Source: Bradysia coprophila (Eukaryota; Arthropoda; Insecta; Diptera; Sciaridae). Taken from it: 64,000 nucleotides of DNA. Where the stretch lies: the NCBI RefSeq assembly GCF_014529535.1, contig NC_050738.1, positions 8,837,410 to 8,901,409 on the forward strand, given 5' to 3'. Of the stretch, positions 48,459-60,229 are shown in pieces. The notes under the pieces are model-generated. The model worked only from the letters and a program-made list of their open reading frames with translations, did not search any database and had not been told where the DNA came from. Position 1 is the first letter of the stretch; every line of letters begins with the position of its first letter. A program made the translations under genes and the position numbers.

Positions 48459-48464
48459 TTTATT
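48459..48464 (-). terminator. Syntaxin gene polyadenylation signal
   Basis: TTTATT on the plus strand (AATAAA on the minus strand) lies about 20 bases beyond the syntaxin stop codon, giving a very short 3' UTR if used. Confidence 0.45.
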
Positions 48465-48484
48465 CTTACCGCCAACATTTAAAC

Positions 48485-49702
48485 TTAGCTCTTTAATGCG
48501 GATACAATAATTCCAGTTACAATTAAACCTATTATCACAGCAATGGCCAGTAAAATTAGCACTTTACGACGATATTTGGCCTGGCTTTGAGCAGCCTTTA
48601 TCAATTCAGATGTGCCGGCTTCAACTTCGCCAGCTGCATGATCAATGCCACTTTCGATTGAATCTGATCGAATGAATTGGTTTTAAATGCGACTTTAAAA
48701 ATGATCAACCGATCATTTCGGCGGGACGGTTCAAAAAAGACGTCCAGCTTTTCTTTATTTCTGATTTTTATTTTTTTATCGATCTCCTCATCGATTTGTA
48801 AGAACAATAATTTCCGTTTGAACTGGACATCTTTTTCTAAACCAGTCCCTCAATGCAACAAAACAAAAAACAACGGCTTAGAAAAATCGTTCCGAAAACT
48901 TACCGATTTGTTCACCTTGTTGATTGATCAACGTCGCCAAATCACGCATAATTTCATTGACATCTAAAACATCCGCTTCGATTTGTTGGACACGTTGTTC
49001 ACGTTCGACCAACATGCCTTGTTCGAATTCCAAATTTTCGCGCAACATTTTCTGCTTCTGCAGTTGCTGCTGCCGGTCGTTCTCATTGCCATTCTCTGAG
49101 TCACGATGAATGTCATCGTTTTGAGACGCATTTGTCAAGAAAATTGCTTTCATCTTTGCCGCAATTTGCTGCGATCAAAACAAATCGGAATCGTTAGACG
49201 TACAGCTTCAGTGGGAACGGCGTTCGAATCTGAGAACATTACCTTTTGACTGGATGAATACATTTCCACTACATTCTTAAAATCAGACGTCAATTTTTCC
49301 ACCTGCAATCGTTGTTGCTTATCTCCATGCCTGACCACCACGGTGAGACGCTGAAGATCCTTACTTGTGGTTTGAATTTTGCCATTTGTCGTTGATTGGA
49401 TTTGATGTCTATACAACGAGTATAGTCAGTCATGAAAACAACACTTTACGCGCTGCTTGGTTTACTTACACTTTTTCTCTGGTGCTCAAATTGTCCCTTG
49501 CCGTTCCGATTATTTTGATGGCCTTTTCCAAGTGTTGCCAGCTGGACTTAACCGAACCAATATTCTGGGCAATGCTTTCGCTCAACGACATAAACTCTGT
49601 TGGACTGAAGCCAGCGAAGTTCACCTCTGGTACCGTTGATGTGCTGCCATAGTCTCGGAGAGCTCGAAAGCCGCTTGATGAGTTGGTGAGCCCCCGAGAC
49701 AT
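48485..49702 (-). CDS. Syx13: Syntaxin 12/13-like endosomal Qa-SNARE
   Basis: Four exons in transcript order: 49702-49470, 49408-49243, 49168-48904, 48663-48485; 280 residues. Order of parts: short N-terminus (MSRGLTNSSSGFRALRDYG), FSPTEFMSLSESIAQNIGSV starting a Habc three-helix domain (about 35-135; TTSKDLQRL, RHGDKQQRLQVEKL), linker, SNARE motif (about 185-245; REQRVQQIEADVLDVNEIMR, LATLINQQGEQID with the zero-layer Gln), and a C-terminal anchor (VLILLAIAVIIGLIVTGIIV). It drives fusion of endosomal/recycling vesicles. Syntaxin 7 (Avl) is the nearest alternative; the N-terminal motif favours the 12/13 branch. The upstream frame is open past the chosen ATG, so a longer start at 49840 is possible but unlikely. 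Confidence 0.88.
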
Positions 49703-49849
49703 AACGCTAGAATGAAGTTCAACAAAATTATTGATTTTTTTTTGGTTGGACATGGAGCGCGACTGATTTAGATGGAGATGGAGCGAATAAATTATGTGAA
49801 AAAAAACCATTCTGACAGAGACAGATATAGAACGCATCACAACAGAATC

Positions 49850-49990
49850 ATTTGATCTGTTACTTCATTTGTGTCTCCTAGTGTTTGATTTAACATGCAT
49901 TCTTCTATATGAGAGAACACTAGCCGGAGCACATCGCTTATTCTATTGTCTATTGTCGTCACTGTCGATAGCAGATGACTAGCCAGCCGT
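49850..49990 (+). repeat. Dispersed repeat family B, copy 4
   Basis: It shows GATCTGTTACTTCATTTGTG near 49854 and GTCGATAGCAGATGACTAGC near 49964, the paired end motifs of the family, with a diverged interior containing CTATTGTC repeats. It lies about 150 bases upstream of the syntaxin start. Confidence 0.45.
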
Positions 49991-52729
49991 TATATTTATA
50001 TGTAAATCGATACATTATTCAATTTTCCCCAGTGTTCACTTTTATAATCTCTTTTTGTTAGTCAACTGAAACGACTAATTGCATAACAACTTTATGAAAA
50101 TATGTTATCACTGTAGTCGATGGTAGTCATCACTATGGTGTGTTACTAACCGACAAATTGTACCGGAAACAGTTACAGAGAACCTCTTTTTTCGCCGGAA
50201 AAAATTAGGCTGGTTCTAGTTGAAATCAAGAGACACATATCATAGCACTGCTGCTAGCATTAACATCGAAAACCATTTGGATGCTGATGGTATCAGATTA
50301 GGCGTTGTATTTCTCTTGTCCAGATGGTCATGCTTCCTTCGTGTGGCCTAAGACAACACATGCAGGTGTACGTTCACCCATATCTGTATAAAGGTTAAGG
50401 TTTTTGACGTTTGACAGACTAGTGTTAACGCTAGGAGCTGTGCTGTGAATTTACCGAAAGACCCGAGGTGTAAAGCAGCAATCAGCAATTGATTTGCCAT
50501 TTTTGAGTAGACTTTCGTTTACTTAGGAGAAGAAAATGGAAATATTAGAAGACAACACCTTGTAATGGTGGAAAGGACAACTTGTGATGTTTGATAAATT
50601 CAATTTCGTATAGTCAAATATGAAGAAAATTCAACAACCAGTAGAAATCCGAAAGACGAGGAACGTAAAGGCCCATTGTAAAACGATAACAGAAGTGGAA
50701 CCAATTTCTTTTTTTGCGAAGAACAATTAGAATTCATTCTTGCTCATCACCCCATAAAAAGTTCGACATAAAATTTACGGCTGGGTATTATAAGTCATTT
50801 TATGATTTACAGAAAGTTATAAACACAAAATTGTGTAACAGTCAGGTAGCGGACACCAAATAAAATATTTTATTATTTCGACGAAAAGGGAAAGGTCAGT
50901 CGTCTTTCATATATACCATTTTGTTACACATATTTTGCGGAATTTGCAAGCCAGATTGGGTAGGTATATCTTGACTGAATGTCATTTTTAGTGGCTCAGG
51001 TATGGGTTGTCAGTCTTCGATTAGATTTAGTTTTTATATGCCATTGGGACAGAGAAAACAAATGTTACACATCCATTAACCTCTCTCTCTTTCTCTCTCA
51101 CTCACTCTCTCAGTAAATGTAATATCGAATGTAAACTTGATATTGAAACAAAAAAAGTTTTAGAATAAAAGTCGAAGAATCACCTTGTAATGGATTTTTA
51201 CAGATGAATCTTCACTTGTATCGCAGGCTAATACACTTTAACATGCAATGAATCCCTACAATCGTATGCTATTTCAGTTCCAACAAATCATCAGCAAAAA
51301 TGCACAAAATCGATATACGAATGACACATTGTTTTAAATCAATCCACCACAATGTAATCAATATAACACATTTCACTACACAGTAAACAATTAATCGCAT
51401 TCAGCCGCTCGAATGGATTTGCCGAATCCAGACACAGTCACAATTAGCTGATTAAGTACAGACTACTCACAAGCGAATTAAATGTTTTGATGTTTTCATT
51501 TAGCGAAATCAGAAATTCGGGTACACATAAACTCGCTGTGTAGATTAAAGAGAAGAAAAAAATAATCGAAAACATTTTTGACAAATCATTTTTTATGGAC
51601 GATTATTTCACATTTATGACACATATCCATTAGCTCTGGAACACGATCGAACAAGCACGAAACATGCAACCAAAAAAAAAGAAACAAAATGTTTTAATTC
51701 AATAAAATATAATATCTCCAGGTGATCGCAGGTGATGATGATATTGACAAAGGTGCGACTCATATAAAAAAGCGGGAATCGTTCATTAAAATCTGAGTAT
51801 CGTAATTACCAATACGTTTTCACCGACGAATCCCAAAAGTCATTAATCTATACGACATTGAAAATTAGAAGACGAACGAAAAAAAAATTGCAAATCACTA
51901 AAGAAACTAACCGTATCGCAAAAATAAGGAGTGACGAGAAATTATAATTCGTTAAAAAAAAAAAACTGCTAAAAATTATAATGAAAAAGTACTTTTGACC
52001 TAGATAATATTATGCTGCGGTACCTCTCTTCTGTGTGAGCTGAACTAAAGATATATACGGAAAAAAATTGTTTTCGCTTTATTAAAAATCTCGACGTACA
52101 AAGGTCAGCACAATAATTTACAAGAAAGTACTAATTTACGACAATAAAAAGGTACAAAATAAATAAGTGACTGTGCATCCAACCACAAAGTACACAAAAA
52201 ATTACAATAAAACCGAATTCACATCAATTAACACACGGTTTATCAATTCATTTAATTCCTTCGCTCAGAATTACTTATATCGAATGCAACTTTTTTCACC
52301 AACAAAGAGACATAAATTTTTTTTATGTTTTTTTGTTCACTCTACAGCGCATAGAGAAGTGAGTCATATTTTAATGGCTATTTTAACAATGCACAACAAA
52401 TTATTTATTGCAATAATTGCGGAATTTGATAGAATGATGATAGATGAACGATTGCCTAGAGCTATGAACTTACCTAAATTTATTGAAGATTATTTATTTT
52501 CGAACACACAATAATGAACAAACAATATGAGACACACTCCAATCACAATGACAGCTGACAGACTGTCCAACTTTATTTTTTTTTTATCATTGGCTGACTT
52601 TTCTTAATCGTTTTGAGATATGACAACAGGTGGCGCTGAGCTGATGATAAAGAACGCAGCCCATGTTCAATCCAATGACAATTTTCTTACTTCATAATGG
52701 ATGGCGGTAACCACTCGCAGAAATTTCGT

Positions 52730-53100
52730 ACTTTATTTGAAATACTAACGATACAATAGTTCCAATTTTTTTAGTTTCACTTTTTTCGTGGAAATTAAAA
52801 AAGTGGAAATCTCTTAATGTTAGCGTTACAATAGTTTCACTTGCTAGAATTCAGAGTCTTGGATATCTAGAATTTCTAACTCAAGAAAGTGGAATTAATG
52901 GAACGCTGCAAGGTGACGATAGTTCCACTATTTTTAGTCACACTTTATTTGTGGAACTAAAAATTGTGGAACTTTCTTCACGTTGCATATATGCAGCGTT
53001 CCATTAGTTCCAGTTCTTTAGTTGCACTTTTTTCTTGTAAGTGTTACTCTCTTCACCCTGCATATATGCTACGTTACAATAGTTCCAATCTGATTTTTTT
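52730..53100. repeat. Repeated inverted words, possible decayed MITE
   Basis: Blocks such as ATAGTTCCA, GTGGAACT, AGCGTTCCATTAGTTCCA and TGCATATATGC recur in both orientations. The arrangement is consistent with nested or decayed foldback elements, and no single boundary can be set. Confidence 0.35.
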
Positions 53101-53261
53101 TTCAATTTTATTAAATTAAATCTTCGATCTTCGAGTGATTGTCGTAGCTGAACAAAATCGCCCTTATGCTCATTCGAGGGAGAATGTTTTTCCTAATTTT
53201 TGATAACTTGAGTGAATATGAACCGATTTTGGTATCTGAAATTGAGAAGACAATTGAGAAG

Positions 53262-53595
53262 AAATTGAGTTACAAACAAATTTTTTTTTTTTTTTTAATC
53301 GATGGAGAACCTAATTATAAGACACTTTGTCTCGTATCATATGCCAAAAAAAGTTAAAACTTTTTTTATAAATCATTTTGAAAGTCACTGAAAACACGAA
53401 AATTCGAATCGAAATACAAAAATTTTTTTGATGACATATTGTATTTCTATTCGAATTTTCGTGTTTTTAGTGACTTTCAAAATGATTTATAAAGAAAGTT
53501 TTAACTTTTTTTGGCATATGATACCAGACAAAGTGTCTTATAATTAGGTTCTCCATCGATAAAAAATAAAAAAAAAAATTGTTTGTAACTCAATT
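53262..53595. mobile_element. Long foldback hairpin with about 155-base arms
   Basis: The left arm (53262 to about 53418) and right arm (about 53441-53595) are almost complete reverse complements. Shared blocks include GAGTTACAAAC, ATCGATGGAGAACCTAATTA, GGCATATGATAC-type ends, CATTTTGAAAGTCACT and CACGAAAATTCGAAT. The loop is about 20 bases. It is non-coding. If transcribed it would give a long dsRNA stem. Confidence 0.8.
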
Positions 53596-54143
53596 GAGGG
53601 ACAATGAAGAAAATTTAATCACACAAAGTCGCTCTTCCACGATAAGGTTTATTAGAAGTAATTTGACACTATAGTGGCTAGACGAAGAAGAGACATTTTA
53701 CTATAAAAAGGCGAAATATCAATATACACTTCTCTCCTCCCTTGCGAAAATCCATCGATCGAAAATTTAATTCTGAGTGGTATGATCTATATCTTTTAGA
53801 AATACAGCAGACTCTTTCTGGGCTTAATCTTTTTTTAAATTAATACGCAGCAAAATACGTTTTTCGGTCAGAAATTTTCCTAATGAACTTCAGACTAGTT
53901 GAATGAGTACACCGCTCAAATAGCTTGTTTCCAAAATCCATTTTTATTAGGCATCCGCTTTGTTTGGTGTCAGGTAAGACTTAGGCTGTATACCTACAGG
54001 TATATGGTGCAGAGGAGAAGAAACTTCTTTGATTTTAGAGAAGGTCGACTTTTTGATGGGACTGACTACTCTCACTTGAAACAAAAATCGCTGTTTATAA
54101 CTGAGACGTTTAATTGACACAAGAATATTCCAAATTTAAACCG

Positions 54144-54562
54144 TCAACCGAGATCAATTGGTGGATCTCGCAAAGCCAAGTCTATGTCCTGTTGAATTTC
54201 ATCTGTCTTCTCAGTAATTTCCTTTTTCTGATCTTCCAACAGTTTTTGAGATGCATTCAGTCTTCGTCTAACATTCTGCAGATCCTCATTGTCAGAGTAA
54301 AATGTTTCGAACACCTTCCACCAATCTTCCAAATTATTGCGGTTACTGTTTGAGTTGACTTCAGCGTTTTCACTTGCACTGGGTAGCGTTCTAACTTTTT
54401 CGATTGGTGGTTTTTCCACAAGAAATGTTTCCATATCTTCGAGTATCTGTAAGTTTGGAAGTGAAAAAGACTGTCGACTGCAAATGGAAAAGGATGGAAG
54501 TATACCGATGCAAATGTTGGTGGTTGAGGTGGTTTTAATTCCGCTTTTGTTTTTCTAAACAT
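54144..54562 (-). CDS. UPF0449 (C19orf25-like) protein
   Basis: Two exons in transcript order, 54562-54506 and 54446-54144, give 119 residues. Removing the 59-base intron joins PPQPPTFAS to ILEDMETFLV, reproducing the PP-T/F-x-x-ILED signature at the start of UPF0449 family proteins (human C19orf25, about 118 residues). The C-terminal half (about 65-112; YSDNEDLQNVRRRLNASQKL, EDQKKEITEKTDEIQQDI) is a predicted coiled coil. I know of no established function for the family. GTGACAGTGACAG sits about 70 bases upstream of the start. It is divergent from CCDC47 across 2.4 kb. The assignment rests on the short N-terminal motif, length and coiled coil. Confidence 0.75.
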
Positions 54563-55141
54563 TTTAATTTTAATACGTGTATGATACTTGCAATACGAGT
54601 GAATGTTTATTTATTATTTCTAACATAGGTGACAGTGACAGAACAGGACACATGCATCACATATGATGCTGTCGAAAAGGTTGAAGCCGGTAGGTATTTG
54701 AATTTTGGAGCTAAGAAATTAAAGAAACGAGTAGCCAAGGTAGAATGTTAAAGGAGAGCGATTTCTAACTATAGGTCACTTCCACTGATCTCGGGTTCTA
54801 TGAAAATAAAAGAAATCGCATATATTCAAAATGAGCCCACATCTCACTTTAGTTTTTCATTCATAATTTTTTGACAGCTGAACCCAAGATCAGTTAAATT
54901 GTACTGGTCTAAGCTATCTTTTACCCCTTTATAATGTAGTAGACTGATCAGAAATCCCATCCCATGTAATGTTGTGGAAGAACTAGGAAAATAGCCTCAC
55001 CTCGAACCATATCTTCAACATAATATACCATTTTACAGTTTACAGTTTTTATTTAAAATGTCTTTCTTGCGAAATAGGTTGTGACGATGAGATAAGCAAG
55101 GCTGTATACTTTGGGGAGGTCACGCAGATCGCCATTTTATT

Positions 55142-55247
55142 AGATACGCGGGAACACGCCTTTTCCATACAAACCAATTCACCAAAATTGAATTTGTATG
55201 GCGTGGTGAATTTTTTGTATGAAACGAGGTATGTAACCCGCGTATCT
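55142..55247. repeat. Hairpin with 11-base perfect ends
   Basis: AGATACGCGGG and CCCGCGTATCT bound a 106-base unit. The inner blocks AATTCACCA and TTTGTATGGCGTGGTGAATT pair as well. It is probably a small MITE. Confidence 0.5.
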
Positions 55248-55449
55248 GCATCTTTCCACGAAGTCTGCTCTAAGGAAAGTATCACAGATATTTAAAAATG
55301 AAATTGCAATCATCACAGGACAGGCCATGGTCATGGAATTCGTCACACCAATGGAAAACCTGATCATTCTTATCAGGATCAGTCGTTTTAACTTGCCTTA
55401 GGGGATGGGTCAAATAATCATATGAAAATGTTCAATGGTGAGTATGATA

Positions 55450-56260
55450 CTTACCTCAAAAGGTAAGGTAAAATTAACGGACTTTGGTATTCTCGCTCTA
55501 ATCATACCAGTCTGTAGAATGTTCACAGAAACTGATTTCTCACATTCTGACCAGATAATTGTGACAAATCTGTGGGTCACACGACGTCAAAATGAGAGGA
55601 ATTATATACAACTTCAAACTGGGACTTACTATCTACTCTCAAGTCCTGCAAGGCAAGTTATAATTAACTGGTCTTTGGACTTTTTGCTTTGATCATGACT
55701 GTCTATAATAATAACATTGATTTTTTCCAGCAATTTGAGTAAATAGTTTAACGAGAAGTCCGAAGACCAGTTAATTATAACTTGCCGCAAGACAAGTAAA
55801 ATAAGTGGTCTAAATTATATTTCATTCTCTCACTTCATTTCATACCATCCATCATGATCAACGTAACTCCAGCTTACATTAACAATTCAAAAAAGCTGCT
55901 ACTTATCAGAATAGTCTCTATAATAGTCTATTGGCTGTTATGATCAGAGCGAGAAAACCGAAGACCAGATAATTATAACTTGCCTTGGGTACTTGGAGAG
56001 GACCGAAGACCAGTTTATTGTACCTTGCGTTGGGGTACTTGTCAAAATATTTCTTTCTCCCCCATCATAATAGTCTATAGACTGTTATGATCAGAGCGAG
56101 AAAACCGAAGACTAGTTATTATAACTTGCCTTGAGGTACTTGTCGAAGTATTTGCTTCTCTTTCAACGTGGTACGTTGAGAGCGAGAGGACAGAAGACCA
56201 GTTTATTTTACCTTGCCTTGGGATACTTGTCAAAATATCTTCTTCTCTTTCATCATAACA
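55450..56260. repeat. Irregular repeats with a GAAGACCAGTTAATTATAAC core
   Basis: The core (GAAGACCAGTTAATTATAAC then TTGCC and GGTACTTGTC) occurs near 55757, 55955, 56005, 56107 and 56192 on the plus strand and reversed near 55640-55680. Spacing is roughly 50-200 bases. Several copies are preceded by GAGCGAGA. It looks like local amplification of a small element, not a clean satellite. Confidence 0.6.
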
Positions 56261-56955
56261 CTTTATACTCTTTCATGTCGAAAAGGCAATCTGGCTTAAA
56301 ACTTTATATAGTTTAAAGGGACTTTGACAGATAGTTGTGGTGTCACGGCTGTCACAAGTGATGGATCAAGTGTAGAGGGTGTAGAGACTGTCAAAAAAAT
56401 AGCTGATTCAGAGAAAAATTTTCATATTTCATATTGAAATCTAACAAAAATTAAGGTAATTGAGACAGTGATAAAATGTGACCGAGACAATAATGCAGTT
56501 GTAATTGATGAAGATGAGTTTTGGCACCAATTGCCTCGATAAAATTATGAATTTACATAACCTGCAAGTGAATTCCAGGCCAATGCCAAATTTATTTTAG
56601 TAGGTCTATTCGAACCCTTGATGATAAAAATATAAATCTAATTTGCGATAAGACGATAGTGATAGTTGAGTAAAGAATACTAATAATTATTTCCATCGAA
56701 CGCAGACAAAAGGGTAAATTTATGGAGCTCTCCAATCACAGAAATTAAATAGCAATCAAAAATCGATCAATTACCAATTAAAATGATGAGTTAAAAATTT
56801 CAAACTGTCTCACCACCGGTCATATATACTTATTTGTAATATACTTCTGTTTGCGTGAGCTAAACTCATGAATTAGACAGGAATGAATTGAAGTGGTATG
56901 CGTAGTGACTGTGCAGTAATCAACGAATTTTTGTCTTTTATTTATTCCAGCAGAA

Positions 56956-58638
56956 ATGGCTCGAATTAAAATTATTCTTCCGGTGATTGTTTGCTTACTG
57001 GCCGCATTCTATTCACAATCGGTTCACTGCCGAAGTAACGAAGCCCCAGAGGACAATGATTTCGCCGAATTTGATGATTTCGATTCGGACGACGAATTCG
57101 AAACGATATCCGAGCATTCAGTTAAAAGTGAAAAGCAATCGAACGTTGGTGGTGCTAATGAGAGAAATGACAATTTTCAAGATGCCTACGATGAAAATGA
57201 TGAGGACGATGGTGTGGTTGAAGAGGAAAGCGAATTTGAACATTTCCGGGATGATGAAGAGTTCGAAGGTTTCAACAAAAATGATCAGGCTGTACCGGTT
57301 GAAACTGGTGAACCGAAACTCACAATGGTATTGATTCAGCTGGAAGATGTGCTGTGAACCGGTTTTATCAATTTTCTTTTGTCATTTTACAGGCCAAAGT
57401 ACCTCTACACTTCCGTACGCATTGGGACTCCTACTGGATGGAGATACTAATGTTAGCCGGTTTGGCTGCATATTTCACCAATTATTTTATTGGAAAGAAC
57501 AAGAATACGAAATTGGCTAATTTGTGGTTGTCGACACACAAAAGTCTCTTGGAAGACAATTTCCTGCTGATCGGTGATGATGGCAAAGTGGAAAACGAGA
57601 ATCCCGGTTTTGTCAAAGAAAGCGAGAGTCTTTACACATTGTGGTGCAGCGGACGAACGTGTTGCGAGGGCATGCTCGTCGAACTGAAAATGATAAAGCG
57701 TCAGGATTTGGTTGCCATTTTATCTGAAATCGTTCGACCGTCAACGGACCAACTTCACTTCAAAGTAGAAATATCTAAAGAATCGATGGATCCGTTCGTA
57801 TTTTGTGTGGCATCTCGTAGGACAGCAACCAAATTATTTAAGGAAACTGCTGATTTAGTAAGTTACAAACAATCATAGCTCACAACCATAGCCCGCTTCA
57901 ATTTGCTTCCGTTTCAGAGTAAATATTGCATTCTAGTCAATAAGCCTGAAGATAAATACAAAGTGCCAAGTGGATTTTCTGTGTTATCCGAACTACCTGA
58001 GGCCACATCTGCCATGTTAGATTCTCGAATTGTGTTAGCGTTAGCTAAATTTGCAAATTTGATTGATTACATCCACATATCCGATCAATATGCTGGAGCA
58101 ATTCAACAAGACGATCCTGCCACGCTAAAGCAACCCGAAGTGAAACGGATGCTGATGGCCGGATTCAATTTACCGAAAAATGCTGATATGGAGTCGGTGA
58201 AGCCGTTGCTAGTTTTAGTATTCTATATGTTGGAAAGACTGAAAAGATTTCGATTGTCCAAAGAGGTGAGAGAGACGGTTAATTGGTCAATGTAGATGCT
58301 TGATCATTAAAATGAAAATCAAAATTTCAGGGCAAACAAAAGGCTGATAAAAACCGTTTACGTGTAGAAGAAGAATTTCTGAAAAGTACCCATCATCAAC
58401 GCGCAGAGGCTGGTAAGTAATCACTGCAAAAATTTGCGATTTTGAGTTCAGGCAATCTATAAATTTGCGATTAATTTCAGCTGCCGTTCGTCGTGAAGAG
58501 AAGAGAAAGTTGGAGAAAGAAAAAATCATGTCAGAGGACGATCCGGAAAAGCAGAGACGATGGGAGAAGAAGGAACAGAAGCGTCAATTGAAGAAGAAAG
58601 CTCCGAAGATGAAGCAACTCTCAATTAAGGCTCTGTAA
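56956..58638 (+). CDS. CCDC47: CCDC47 (calumin), ER PAT-complex subunit
   Basis: Five exons: 56956-57327, 57393-57857, 57918-58265, 58331-58412, 58481-58638; 474 residues (human 483). Order of parts: signal peptide (about 1-25, IILPVIVCLLAAFYS), very acidic luminal segment (about 30-118, DFAEFDDFDSDDEFE), one transmembrane helix (about 140-160, MEILMLAGLAAYF), a conserved cytosolic domain (NLWLSTHKSLLEDNF, LYTLWCSGR, CILVNKPEDKYKVP, SELPEATSAMLDSRIVLALA), and a basic coiled-coil tail (about 390-474). With Asterix it forms the intramembrane chaperone PAT complex near the Sec61 translocon and affects ER calcium. The acceptor just before the ATG shows a spliced 5' leader. Confidence 0.95.
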
Positions 58639-58862
58639 AATCCAAACACGTGGAAAGATTCAGTTTCAGAAATTAATAGTACGATCAAAACCACCCATCC
58701 TCATTTATCCATTCTTGTTTTTTAGTTTTTGCATTTTATTTTTCGAAATGCAATGTATCATGATTAGATTAGTCTCTTCTTTTGTGCATCGGTCACGGTA
58801 CCGTTGGTCTTTTCTTTATTTTACCTAAATTGTTCAGGTTTTACTATCGGTAGTGTACGATA

Positions 58863-58868
58863 AATAAA
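58863..58868 (+). terminator. CCDC47 polyadenylation signal
   Basis: AATAAA lies about 225 bases past the CCDC47 stop, the first canonical hexamer after it. Confidence 0.55.
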
Positions 58869-59204
58869 AGACGTTCGGGAAAGATAATGTAATTTCTTAA
58901 TCAGAATTGAATAAATTCGTATCTTGTCACGTTTACAAAAAAAAACTTTTAATCTTTCACAGCCGACCAGCATATCACCGGTGTAATTATGGAATCTTTT
59001 ACTATCTTTTGTTTAAATTTTATCAAGACATGGATGGAAATAGTTATTCGTTCCCCGAGGATGTTCTATGTGGCCATAGCGCAGCGAGTTAACCGAGAAA
59101 ATTAAATTTCCACCTTTTTTCCGAGGTCAACACAACGCTTTTCACAACAATATCTCCCGAAATATCAGCTGAGGTGAGAAACAGACTATTTTCTCGCCTG
59201 CTTT

Positions 59205-59315
59205 GAGAAAAATCTTTTACTTCATTAGTTTCAACATGCTTTGTGCTACAGAAGGCCTCACTAGCCACGGCTCGTTATATTTTCATTTATTGTCTCTGTC
59301 GTTAACAGATAAAAT
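59205..59315 (+). repeat. Dispersed repeat family B, copy 5
   Basis: AAAATCTTTTACTTCATTAG near 59209 and GTCGTTAACAGATAA near 59299 match the family ends. It ends about 70 bases before the large foldback element. Confidence 0.45.
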
Positions 59316-59383
59316 AGCAAATTCATTTCCAACAAATCAAGAGTTGTTCGGTAATGGTGAAACGATTTCTCTTGCTCTGATGG

Positions 59384-60073
59384 GATATCAGACAAAAACC
59401 TCTTAGAAGAGGAAGGGTGACGCAAGTCCTTTACTTACAAAAGTATTGATATCAGAAAGGGTGACGCTCAAGGCTCCGATACGCAAAAATTTAACTTCAA
59501 CACCAATTCTTTATATTAAAAAAATTGCGTCACAAATGGCAGATGATTTCGGTTCTATTTCTGAAGTAATTCTACTTTCGACTATACGAGAATTCAGTTT
59601 TCTCTTTTTTAATTCCACTTTTTTAGTTTATTTTCATTCGCTTTTGTTTTTTTAATTAAAATAAAATTATAAAGATTGAAGTTAGACGCTTCCAAGAAAC
59701 CTCTACGGATATTCAAAATGTTTGCTCTGAAGTTTTAAGAGGTATTAATTCAGATTGCACCTGTGTAAGCTTAGTTTCTTGTATGTTAAAAATTTACATT
59801 CACGAAACATACTTGAACGAAATAGTTGTAATGGTGCCACGACAACTAATCACTCAGTTAGGAGGACGACAAAAATAATTTTTAATAAATTTGTTGTCTG
59901 GTTGTCCTCATCATCTGCCATTTGTGACGCAATTTTTTTAATATAAAGAATTGGTGTTAAAGTTAAATTTTTGCGTATCGGAGCCTTGAGCGTCACCCTT
60001 TCTGATATCAATACTTTTGTAAGTAAAGGACTTGCGTCACCCTTCCTCTTCTAAGAGGTTTTTGTCTGATATC
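59384..60073. mobile_element. Foldback element with about 165-base near-identical arms
   Basis: Left arm 59384-59548 and right arm about 59909-60073 are almost perfect reverse complements: outer GATATCAGACAAAAACCTCT, then GGAAGGGTGACGCAAGTCC, GGCTCCGATACGCAAAAATT and TTGCGTCACAAATGGCAGAT, each matched on the right. The motif TGATATCAATACTTTTGTAA recurs just inside and just outside the ends. The middle of about 360 bases is unrelated and non-coding. No clear target duplication is seen. Confidence 0.8.
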
Positions 60074-60229
60074 AGTACTTTTGTAAGTTTTAAGGTTAAA
60101 GCGTCAGTTATAACATATCAAAAGTTTTTATTTAGAGACGACGAAAGCAGTTTTATATGTCCCGTAACACAAAAGATACCAAAACCACATTTGAAACAGG
60201 AAAATCCTACTACCCAACAATTTTCATAT

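Larger units (their letters stand above)
45106..48484. other. Spacer between Arl1 and the syntaxin gene
   Basis: No gene is supported. It contains an inverted-repeat element (45490-46018), two adjacent hairpin MITEs (47754-47914 and 47954-48075) and a TG-rich microsatellite at about 48350-48400. The two flanking genes converge here. Confidence 0.6.
49703..54143. other. Spacer between the syntaxin gene and UPF0449 gene
   Basis: No gene is supported. It holds a family B copy (about 49850-49990), a CT-rich microsatellite (about 51080-51115), a patch of repeated GTGGAA/TTCCAC words that pair with one another (52730-53100), and a long hairpin (53262-53595). The syntaxin promoter and any 5' non-coding exons should lie near its left end. 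Confidence 0.6.
54563..56955. other. Divergent spacer with hairpin and tandem repeats
   Basis: No gene is supported. It holds the UPF0449 promoter side, a hairpin bounded by AGATACGCGGG (55142) and CCCGCGTATCT (to 55247), and a family of repeated units at 55450-56260. An acceptor TTTATTCCAG immediately before the CCDC47 start implies a non-coding CCDC47 first exon somewhere in the right part. Confidence 0.5.

Noticed and set aside
52167..52514. 115-codon plus-strand frame
   Set aside because: No recognisable domain, AT-driven composition, no splice partners or relatives that I can name.
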